A stretch of DNA of 64,000 bases from Cristatella mucedo (taxonomy: Eukaryota; Bryozoa; Phylactolaemata; Cristatellidae): the NCBI GenBank assembly GCA_009760855.2, contig WPIO01000032.1, forward strand, positions 2,298,501-2,362,500, given 5' to 3'. The position numbers were made by a program, and so were the translations under genes. Of this stretch, positions 22,022-31,302 are shown piece after piece. The notes beneath the pieces are model-generated. The model saw only the letters and a list, made by a program, of their open reading frames with translations, was not told the origin of the DNA and ran no database searches. How positions within the stretch are numbered: position 1 is the first letter of the stretch; each line of letters begins with the position of its first letter.

Positions 22022-22190
22022 ATAGTAATGACACATTTGATTTGCATAGCGTTCTGAGAGAACGTAATCTGCTTCTAGGCACTTTGCATATGCTGTTAAG
22101 AAAGCACGATCAAATAGCTAGGGGTAAAATGCACCATGTCAACATGCACGAAATGTTTAGAGGTGACATGGACACTGTCAACATGTAAAA
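22022..22190 (-). mobile_element. Family-1 LINE 3' UTR/tail fragment, minus
   Basis: On minus it has the LINE UTR order (gtgcatgttgacatggtgca, then cgtgctttcttaacagcata) leading into the tail gtgcctagaagcagattacg and gctatgcaaatc. It is diverged and has only a remnant of the (TTA)n run. Confidence 0.7.
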
Positions 22191-22199
22191 ACCCGTGTA

Positions 22200-25100
22200 G
22201 GCTTTGAGGTTGGCTCTGGAGGCTGGTCGAGCGGAATGCTTACGGCGCATTGCTTAAGAGGATTTTCTCCCGAGTAAGAAAACCAAGTTATTTTTTATGG
22301 GCTAAAAATGCTGCTTCTTTGAGCGGTGTTCCTTTGGCGTGGACTTTCGCGGTCATTTTTTCAGAGAGAGAGAGAGAGACTCTATTTTATCTAACGGAGC
22401 GATAGCGGCACTTCGATTGCAAAGATGGGAGTTTCTTTCGACAGGATTTCAGAATCCTATGGCTACGCGTATTCCTATGCTTACGTCTAACCGTCGCCGC
22501 GAAGCGTAAGGCTCTCAGAATGGGAATCGAAATTGTTTTAGACGGGAAATTTAAAAGTGGCTTCCTGCCACGTGGCCTCCGGAGCGGAGCTTCTGAATCT
22601 CCGAAAAAACTTAAAGGAAAGGTCTCCGGCATTTGCCACTGCTCCAAGGTTTGAGGTGTTTAGCCCCTCGATCCGAACTCCTGGCTGCAAACTTGCTTAG
22701 CTTCTTGTTTGTTCGCTTACGTACTTCCATCCGCAACTCCGCACACCGACAAAGATTGAGCGGGTATAACCCTGGATAGTGTTCTATGGACCACTGATAG
22801 CCTACGTGGTTCTCGGGATGCATCCGGCACACTGCAAAGATATTTGAAATCCTTACAGGCCCGTCTGAAAATGACTCAGAATCTTACTCAAGCTAGGCAG
22901 ACCAACAGCAAGCACATTTTGCAGTGAAAAGCAAATGGTGTCAGGGGCTTATAGCCCCTGACCATATTTGCATATCCTGCAATTATGCAATATTTGCATT
23001 TATTTTATTATCCAGCTGTACAACCTAGCTGATAAATTGCAGCAATCTGGTGAATTACGGGCGCTATAAACCGGCGTAGGTTAAATAAGGTCATTGATTG
23101 GAAAATTCTAATTATGCATATATGTGCTTTACGAGCATACAAATTTGCAATAGATTTCATTATTTTATAATTTTCGAATTATAGAGATGAATAATCTGGG
23201 GAAAGACGACCTGCCCTCTTTTAAGTCCTAAGCAATTTTTTTCTGTTGATGGTGTTCAATGCATCAATTGACTTTTTTGATCATCTTATAAGAATCTCAC
23301 TGACATGGTGCTAAATATTCGTTCTAGTTATTTCAGCTACCGAAATTCAAGTTCTCGTCGCATTTAAAAGTTTCGAGAGGTTTTACTAAGATTAAAACAA
23401 CAAAAATGATGGCAGCCATACGTTGTGACGTCCCAGAACTCTCCCCCTCCCACCTCCAGGTCGTGGTTACGATACTCCTAGCTCTAGAATGACTGTATAT
23501 TTTCATTATCGATGTTGGGTCCGTTGTACCACGGGAGCGTACGACGATGGCAGAAGTCAACGAAGGACAGCGAACCCAATAACACACTGCCAGATTATCT
23601 GGGGTGGGATCGGCCGTGACGGTCATGGGCTATCGAGTGGCTTCCTGCGGTTACCAATACGGTGCCTGCCGTATTGTCGATACTCTGTTCTACTGTGCGC
23701 GACTGCTTGCACAAGCACAACAGTAGCGACAAGGATGTGATTCGAACAACACGATGCGTGGAATCAGGCAAGAGAGAGAGCCGATACGAGATCCGGTACG
23801 ACAGGTCCGAAAGTGTCCGGAAAGCGGACGCATGCAGACTACGTTGCAATCGCTGCGAGGATGTGCCCGGAGAAATATATTTCAGAGGAGTCCCGACGAA
23901 GGGCAATACTCATTAGCATCCTTCCGGGTAATAGGTATTCCTTCCTGAAGGGGGTAGCTCCGCAAAAACTTAAATCGCGTGCTTATTATACGAAAGAAAA
24001 TGTATCGCTATTCCAATAGCTCTCCCCGAATTTTCCCGAAACACGCTAACGGTGGATTACAGTTGGCATCATCGCAGCGCACATGCGGGTCTCACTGGCA
24101 ACAAGCCCATCGCGAGCGCTCACGTCCAGAATTCTGCGCGCGCGCGTCGTCAAGCTAAGAGTTGAGGCTTGAGAAGGCGCCGCCGTTGCCTTTCGGCGAG
24201 TGGAAACTTGCTTTCGCCCGTTCGCCGCTCCCACCCTTCAAATGCCGCGCGGTACCGCTCCGTTGGCCAGAAAAAAGGCCAATCGCCGCTAGCCGTTCAG
24301 GCAGCGCTCTGCAACGCAGCCGCTGCGACAACGCCGCCGGGCCTGAGGAGCCGCGAGGCGATAAGAGCGGATGGTGTGGCAGCGGAGACCGCGATAGGCG
24401 GTGGCACGTGACAGCCTCTTAAATCCAAGTTCAGTGAGTGCAGGTGGGGCGGGCTACGGCTAATCTATAAGCTTCGCTCGGAGGCATTAGAGCGTCACCA
24501 TCCCGCCTCCCAGCTAAACCAGACAGGCTTTACTCATTTTATCAAGCCACAAATGTGGGGTATGTAAACATGCGAACGTTCGGTTCGCTGGGCGAAGCTG
24601 CGGCCCGAAAGCGCAAATGAGCCCAATAGTTGAGCGCTCAGCGATCCTGAAGCGAGCAGCAGCAGCAGTGCACTTTCTCCTAACATAATAACTTGCATTC
24701 CTGTTGAGTCTTACTTTCACTTCCCTTTCAGGAACCGAAAGATCGTGGAGCAGCTCCTGTGCAAGTGCTCGAAACAAGGACCGACGTGACTGCGACGGTC
24801 GACGGTCAAGCCGTGCATGCGTTAGCAGCCCCTCTACGAAGTATCCCTCTATTCCAACCTACAAAAGTTGTTTAACTTTGGTGACAGCTTCCCGGAAAAT
24901 TCTCGGGAGAACGCTGAAAATAGTGCTCCCGTATAGGTTCAATCGGGCCTCGTTCGTCGGTAGCTGTTAGCATGCCCCAATCTCCTTTCTGCGAGCTTCA
25001 GTGCGACTGTTTCAGCATAGCCACGTCTGTCCCCAGCAGTTTCATTTTTTTCGCAAATCAAAGCGGCACTCCAATGATTTCCCGCAGGCCCAAAAGACAC

Positions 25101-25885
25101 CGCTGCATTTTACACCGCCGTCATCGACCTTTCAAGACGTAGATATTGCAGAAGTTAATGCACCCAAGCCAGATTAGAGCGAATGTATCCCCAGACTTGC
25201 CCCTACGCTATGGAGACCAAAAGGGCCTCAGTACCTTATCCGTTATTCCCTCTCGTTTCAAGTAACCTATCTTGCGGTGCAGGAGGATTGCCAAAGAAAT
25301 TCTCCAGAATTGTAGCAGAATCTGGAACTAGAGCTACACTTCTTCCACATGGTGCCTTTGCTCGACGCTTCTGTTACCAGCGGTCCTATACACGCGGCTA
25401 TACAGTAATGACCGGAGAAGCATAGAACCGATTAATCTAATCATTCCGGTACCATTCACCGGTACCCAGCTGCACGCTCTGCTATTTTCCGTCAAACAAG
25501 AGCAAGCCGGGCTAAAACCCTATTGGCCTCCTCCTAGGTTCGCGCCTGACCCTACGCGATGCAAAGGGAGTCTCTTGAGAAAACGATTTGCGGGCACGTA
25601 GCTAACGATTTTTAGAAAAATGCAGCAGCGCTAGGCTTTGCTCCGCTTAAACTGGATGATAGCGAGGCCCGACAATATCCTCCTCTTGAGATTTCGCAGG
25701 CCCGACGCTGGCCAGGGAAGCTGGAACTGAAAAGGGAGCGGTAGCAGTTGAAATGAGCCTTCTGGAGATCCACGAACGACCAACGACCGAGGCCAGCGCT
25801 CGCCCGCGCGTTGCACAAACTCCAGCGAGCCTAACTACAGCGCAGCCAATAACGAAACAATCTACAGCGCGAAATTGCCTTCAGT
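22200..25885. other. No gene recognised; short GA run at 22,362-22,379
   Basis: Open frames up to about 100 codons (for example 23,595-23,906 minus) show no recognisable motif. The stretch at about 24,050-24,420 is GC-rich with overlapping frames. No mobile-element ends were recognised. Confidence 0.4.
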
Positions 25886-25889
25886 CGCT

Positions 25890-26180
25890 TGATGTATACA
25901 ATCGACCTTTCTACTCTTCGGCTGCCGACTATGGCTCATCCTGTTCAGCGGTCCTGAGCTGCCATTTCCATGCTACTCACTACCTCGATTGCTCTCCTGA
26001 CTCTGCTATGCTTCCCACTTTCTCTTTATTGCGTGAGACGAAGTCGGTTGGCTACCAAATGCGTACCGAAAGCCGCTTAGGCTGTGAGTGCGCTATACAA
26101 AACTCCTGCGTAACACCTACATAGCCTTTATGACGTGGAGTTACAGCCGGAGATACATTACATTACATTACATTACACGA
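25890..26180 (+). mobile_element. Family-2 LINE 3' end with (ATTAC)n tail
   Basis: It matches 61,080-61,395 and, inverted, 3,692-3,960 in ordered blocks: ctgccatttccatgctactc, ctcctgactctgctatgctt, then gccgcttaggctgtgagtgc, gctatacaaaactcctgcgt and gagttacagccgga. It ends in four or more ATTAC repeats at about 26,156-26,177. It is a 5'-truncated insertion. Confidence 0.8.
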
Positions 26181-26940
26181 TATATCCGTACTCTCTGCAT
26201 GCGTAATCTCTCCGTCCTCATGAAAACTTGCCAAGCGACCGATATTTGCTGACTCTATACTTAGCCTTCTTCGACGTACATCGGAAGGATTGTATAGAAA
26301 TTGTTCTTAACTTTCTTCCTGTCTTCCTCGATAGCGAATAAAAACCGAAATCTCGCCTGAGGCAATAATACTAAGCATGCGCTTTTCGTATGCCCTACTA
26401 ATTAATGTTGCGCCAAAAGTTGCGTACCTTCATCATTTGACAGGCGTTCCGCGAGCAGCTGGCCAGGGAACCGGGCTCTGAGTATCACGTGACTAGAGAC
26501 ACGGTAAGCTAGGACTCCGCGAGACCCGCGCCCTCTCCGGCTCACGCCCGTGGGTCTCCACAGCTATCGCTTGCACGCTACCCGACATTTCTCTTCGTCA
26601 AGTCCCAGTTGTTAACCAGATTACTGAGACACGGGCTGTTGGGCACGTTTAGCGTGCTTGGCTGCTGCAATACCCGCTGAACTGAGTGATACACTTGTGC
26701 AGGTCTCAGGCTAACCTCTTCCAATGCCCGAACAATGTTCTCTCCCGACCAAGAAACTCGTCGAGTGGAATGGCTAGCGGTGTATATTCAAATGTATTTT
26801 TCAAATCGATATACTCCAGTCGCATTCTAAGATGGCCAGTTCCAGCCCACCTCACCTGGACTTAAAAGTATCTGAATGGCTATGAGAGCCAAGCTAACTT
26901 CAATAGCTGCTTGAACCCGAAAGAGGCCGCACTGGCACTC
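26181..26940. other. No gene recognised
   Basis: No open frame of note and no repeat match within the window. Confidence 0.45.
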
Positions 26941-27086
26941 CGAGCTGGTTTGGTCTAGCGGTTAAGGTGCTCGCCCCGACCAAGGTCTGACTGAGGTCGT
27001 GGGCTCGAGCCCCGAGGCATATGTGAAGCGCCTGAATAGAGATTAAGTTCTCTTGGGGCGCTATATAAATGAATTATATTTATATG
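26941..27086 (+). mobile_element. tRNA-derived SINE (family B), best-preserved copy
   Basis: The head gagctggtttggtctagcgg and ttaaggtgctcgc contains an A-box-like TGGTCTAGCGG. The B-box-like GGCTCGAGCCC follows 50-60 bp later. The 3' part gcgcctgaatagagattaag, ttctcttggggcgctatata and aatgaattatatttatat is nearly the same as the family-1 LINE tail. The copy is about 146 bp. The match of head plus LINE-like tail in five places shows a real SINE family. Confidence 0.9.
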
Positions 27087-27147
27087 CCATACATGAAGCG
27101 ATTAACCTAATCAATGTATTACTTATTTTGGGCCGTATGGTTGGGTA

Positions 27148-27655
27148 CCCATCTGGACAAGAAGGCGAGTATGCATAAATGTGAGCAAGAACCCAAATGT
27201 AGAATGGCCATAGCCAGGTGTTAAGCAAACACTTGCATTGCTGTAATCAAGTTTAAATGAATCACATGTGGTGTTCTACTAGCCACTTCGCGACACTGAA
27301 CGCTATAGATGCGGGGTGAGTGATCTACATTACCAAGGTATTACTCTATGTGGATTTTCCATAGTTGGGTCATATGCGTCTTCTAGCTAAAACAACCTGA
27401 CTGGTGTTTACTTTTCAGAAGTCATGCACGAAACTAGTACAATTTCTAATCAAATTTATGTCAAGCTTCTTTTAGCTTTATTTTTATAGCTCTATAACGC
27501 CATATCATTACCATTCAATGGAAAATTAGCTCCGTGAGGGTTAAAACTGAATCAAAGCAATGTGTTGGGTTTATGTAACACCTGACTATGGTCATTCTAT
27601 ATCTGGGTTCTTGCTCAAATCTATGCATACTTTTTTCTTCTTGTCTTGGGTGAAC
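27148..27655. mobile_element. TIR-bearing non-autonomous element (MITE-like), copy 1
   Basis: The two ends are long imperfect inverted repeats. The left arm at 27,148-27,233 contains gtatgcataaatgtgagcaa and gaaccc, then tagaatggccatagccaggt. The right arm at 27,575-27,655 reads as the same words in reverse complement (acctgactatggtcattcta, gggttcttgctcaa, tatgcatac, cttcttgtct). The core is AT-rich without an ORF. A second, rearranged copy is at 49,690-50,215. The exact tips and target duplication were not resolved, so the superfamily is unknown. Confidence 0.75.
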
Positions 27656-27659
27656 ACGT

Positions 27660-28139
27660 TTTTCTAATAGGAATCATAATTTATGCGCTTGACTGGATGT
27701 GTTGCACCAGCCACATGACTATCTCATACCGTCGTAGATCACATGACTACCTCCCAGTAAGCATAACCTGTGTAAGAGAAAGCATAGAAAAGTGTCCGGT
27801 GTGAGCTCACAGATAGCTCGGATACCGATCGGCTGGGCAGTTATTCGGTGGCCGAGTTATTGGGTGGCAGCCATGTACCTATGTTTAGATATCAGGCTTA
27901 CGCTAGTCAGTTATTTGAGGCCTACTTAGTAGCAGTGTGCGGCACTTGGCGTGCGCTTGGAGCGTCGTGACACTCCGCCTCCTAGCTAAGTACAAACCCC
28001 AAAGGTTAGCGAAAAGACGGCTGCACCGCTCATACGTCGATTCGCGTCTATGAATCATGGACGTGGATCCTGCTTCGGCCACTATACCCAAAGCAATAAA
28101 AACGACAGTCTTATGATTTTGTAGTAGTGTATGCATCGT
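27660..28139. other. No gene recognised
   Basis: Spacer between the TIR element and the LTR element; only short frames were seen. Confidence 0.4.
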
Positions 28140-28500
28140 TTAGCACTGCGCTGGCCTTGGCTTAATTTTAGCCCGAACAAAAATTCTTCGGCGGGCAACA
28201 ACTCCTTTGTCCTGGAGCAGTGAGCCAGAGATGAGCACCAGTGTGGTTTGAGAGCAAGAGCTTAAGAGCGAGCCATGAAGCTCCGGGAAGAAATGCAGAG
28301 GAAACGTAATTTGCGGCGCGGCTTGGTGTGGCGGCTGCTGCCGAGCGTTCGCGTCCGCGCTAGCTTTCAGCTGCGAGATTTCGCCATCATCTGCTGCAGG
28401 CATTCCGCTATCAAAGCTGCGTCAGACGCTTCGCCAGCACCTGCTGCCGTTCTACTCCCACCCGCTACAGCGTGACGAGCCTGGCTCATCTCGGGCGGTT
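28140..28500 (-). pseudogene. gag: Gag N-terminus of an LTR retroelement (fragment)
   Basis: On minus an ATG at about 28,483 opens MSQARHAVAGG followed by AGEASDAALIAECLQQMM, a style common at the start of Ty3/gypsy Gag. It lies downstream of the primer-binding site at 28,663-28,680. A stop appears after about 40 codons; a second frame then continues (QLKASADANARQQPPHQ). The segment 28,141-28,300 also matches, in inverse orientation, 29,805-29,960. The rest of gag and all of pol are missing. Gag identity rests on position and composition rather than a diagnostic motif. Confidence 0.5.
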
Positions 28501-28662
28501 TCCCTGGTTGGCTCAGGTACACGTCCTACCTCACAGGTTCCAACGACACTCGTTTGCTCGATTCAATTTATACGCCTACAAGTCTAATTCAGGGGACCTG
28601 AGCCTAGCAAGCCGCCTCCTGCAGAATTTCTCGCTCCTAGGATCCTACCTGTAATTCGACAA

Positions 28663-28680
28663 GTCCCCGTTCGGGCGCCA
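28663..28680 (-). other. Primer-binding site, tRNA-Lys type
   Basis: Plus-strand GTCCCCGTTCGGGCGCCA is the 3' end of a tRNA including CCA. It differs by one base from the 3' 18 nt of animal tRNA-Lys(TTT). Its reverse complement TGGCGCCCGAAC begins three bases after the TTACA end of the LTR, exactly where an LTR-element primer site belongs. Confidence 0.85.
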
Positions 28681-28683
28681 AAA

Positions 28684-29610
28684 TGTAACGCCGAAGGCTC
28701 GGCGGAGTAGGCTTGACCTTCTGCTCACCGAGCGGCGTAACCTACCGCCTAATGCAGTTCGGTGCGCGCCTACGCGCAGTAAGCAGTCCGCCGCGAAACG
28801 AGCGTTTCCGGCGCTGACCTACTCGCTATTACTAAAAGGGGTCGCGAGTCCGCGGCGTGAATTGGAAAGCCAGACACACACGTTGGGGATTTTAATGAGC
28901 TTTATTCGCAAGCGCACTAAGTCGTTGCGCGTCTTGCTCAGTTTTATCTCCACACTCGTCAAACGCCCTCAACAGCACAAGCACTCTTGCGGAGGGAATA
29001 CGTCCCCGCACTTAGGCTACCTAAGTCTATTGTGGGGAACGATCCACATAAGACAAGGACCCCGAACCGGAGCCTAGACCCTGACTGGAGAACTAGGGCT
29101 CCGCTTCCACCTTTACGGCAGGAATACCTCACGCGCTACACTAAGCACTCTTGCGGAGGAAACACGTCTCCACACTTAAGTTACCTGCGTCTCTAGGGGT
29201 AACGACTCAAATGGATGGAGGGGCCCGAACCAACTGAATATCTCATACACCACACCAACTACGTCTAGTTCGCATCGGCAAATCCTTATACCACACGCGC
29301 ATGCACACGAAACACAAAAGAACCACAAAAGCCTAGCTCGGGCGCGATACGACCATATTCGGTGGAGTCCACCGAATCCTCCCAGCACTGCCTTGCCTGT
29401 AGCGTCAATCGCCGGTGAGCAGCCCACCCTACTCCCTCGCTTTCAGAGAAACGAGTCCGGCGGCGTCGAAGCGAAGCCGAGGAGAGAAAGAGCAGGAGCC
29501 GAACAAAGTCCAAGAGCGAGCGTCACTCGATTCTTAAATACCTAGCTGAGACAATGGGGCAAGAGCTTAGTGGTATTGGGCCCGACACCGTGGCCTATTA
29601 CGGTAAGGAA
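28684..29610 (-). repeat. 5' LTR of a Ty3/gypsy-like element (tRNA-Lys primed), about 0.93 kb
   Basis: On minus the LTR ends GGCGTTACA just before the primer site. Inside it on minus are a TATA-like TATTTAAG (plus 29,533-29,540) and, about 630 bp downstream, AATAAA (plus 28,901-28,906), in the order U3, R, U5. The distal boundary is uncertain; ggcctattac near 29,590-29,600 could be the eroded start. Two direct repeats of about 55 bp lie inside (28,979-29,033 and 29,143-29,197). No partner LTR was found in the window. Confidence 0.65.
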
Positions 29611-29804
29611 TTAATACCGTCACTAAGCCACTGAAAGGGCACCCCTGTCGAGCTTGAATGACGAATAGGTTCCAGATGATTCTTTTTGGACAGAGTTATG
29701 GCCGAGGTCGACAGGCCAGCACCACCAAAGCACACAGCCAACACCAATCAGCAGCTCCCACGGGTATCAGACCAATTGTAAAGGCCGAATCGCCACCGAT
29801 GGTC

Positions 29805-29960
29805 CCGGAGCTTCCTGGCTCGCTCTTAAGCTCTTGCTCTCTAGCCACACTGGTGCTCGTCTCTGGCTCGGAGCAGAACCAGGACAAAGAAGCTCTTGCC
29901 CGCTGAACAGTTTTCGTTCGCGAAAAAAATTAAGCCAAGGCCAGCGCGGCGCTACAATCG
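29805..29960 (+). repeat. 150-bp repeat, inverted relative to 28,141-28,300
   Basis: Shared words in order are cccggagctt, ggctcgctcttaagctcttg, ccacactggtgctc, tctctggctc, ccaggacaaag and aaattaagccaaggccagcg. The pair flanks the LTR at a spacing of about 1.5 kb. Confidence 0.8.
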
Positions 29961-30495
29961 CAAAAGATGTTGATATTAATATAGATACGTCAAAACACGT
30001 TTTCAAATATTTCGTTTTGGGGTTTTGGATTTGAGGTTTGAGAATTAGGGCTACGGAATTAGGGTTTACGACTCCGCATTTGGAACTTTAGTGTTTTTTA
30101 GGGATCTTGGTATACGGTGTTAATGCTTAGGGTTTTGAGCTTACGGTCTGCCTTCCACTGGTGTCATGTGAACTTTTTGCATGGGTACATCCTATAGCAT
30201 CCGATAGTTCACTCTTCTATGCTAAACAACGCCCCATCAGCTGCAATGCAAGCTAACGCCTTGACCAGCTTGTGACAGGTCCTTGTATTCCCCACGTGAG
30301 ATTCCGAACCAAACAGCGATGCCATACGAGCTAGAGCTTTTAGCCATTCAAATAACGTGGCAGGATATCTTTCTGCTTAATCAGGCAACTGGAACACAGC
30401 CCCTGGCTTATGACAGCCTCTGGTGTACGTAGACAGCCTCTGATATGTTACTGCGTCGATTTAAACTGAAAACAGCCTTCAAACCCGATGCTACC
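29961..30495. other. No gene recognised
   Basis: Includes a run of gggttt/agggtt-like words at 30,010-30,140 (ggggttttggatttgaggtt, attagggctacgg, attagggtttacg), degenerate and too irregular to call telomeric. No ORF of note. Confidence 0.4.
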
Positions 30496-30765
30496 TTTGG
30501 GCAGACTGCAATCTGCAGCTTTCCTAAGTCTGTCGTTATATACCCTAAGCAATGCTGACTCTGTGGAGTGATTAGCCCTAAAGCCAGACTGGAACTTACT
30601 AGCAAGGTTTGAAGTTTCAATATATGAGTTCGGCTGGTCAGCCACGACCCGCTCTAGTGTCTTTGATAGGAATGGTAGAAGGGAGACTCTGCGGTAATTG
30701 CTCAAGTTCTTTGGTCTAGTGTTGCTTTCTTGAGAAGTGGCCTGACAATAATGTTGTAGTCCCCG
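30496..30765 (-). mobile_element. Family-1 LINE segment, inverted (early RT region)
   Basis: On minus it encodes the segment NYRRVSLLPFLSKTLERVVA through SGFRANHSTESALLRVYND. It ends at the gcagat word, exactly the point where the plus-strand LINE at 31,303 begins (gcagacat). The two pieces look like halves of one insertion whose 5' part is inverted, now separated by about 540 bp of other sequence. Confidence 0.85.
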
Positions 30766-31302
30766 GGTCCCTGGGTACAGCCCTAAATACCCTGTAAGCA
30801 TACATACATACACAAATATCGATGTGCATACGTTAGGGTTTGTATCTCAAAAAATGAGAGACATCGTACAGACTGTCACATTTGAATGCCAAATGTAGAG
30901 TCCTGGCTCATCTAATCTTAAATAATGCTACGTCAGTGCTTTATTCTCGATGTAAGGCAGAGTCATACCTAAATGTTCTTGCTTTAATGGCAGTGTGGTT
31001 TCCTGGTTAAGTAAGCCTTACTTGGACGTTACGGTTGACTCTGGATCGTGGTGAACTGAGGGGACAGCAGGTCTCGCCCTACTGCCGCCCGCCTCGCCAG
31101 TCCATTCAGGCAAAGGATTAATCATAAAGGACAGAGTCACGTTTCGGCTCCATCTTAATTTTAATTCTAGGTATGCCTGGGCTCCTGTTCCGATCTTAAC
31201 TGCAGTCAGTGTTAGCTGCCAAACAAACACGTTGATTCTAGTATAAAGCCAGCGTAATTTCAGATTAGAATTTACTAGGTCCAGCAAGCTGCCATTATTC
31301 CG
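30766..31302. other. Unassigned sequence between two LINE halves
   Basis: Short frames only. It separates the inverted and direct parts of what looks like one LINE insertion and may itself be an insertion. Confidence 0.4.

Noticed and set aside
30000-30140. Telomere-like agggttt words
   Set aside because: Spacing is irregular and the words vary; not a (TTAGGG)n array.
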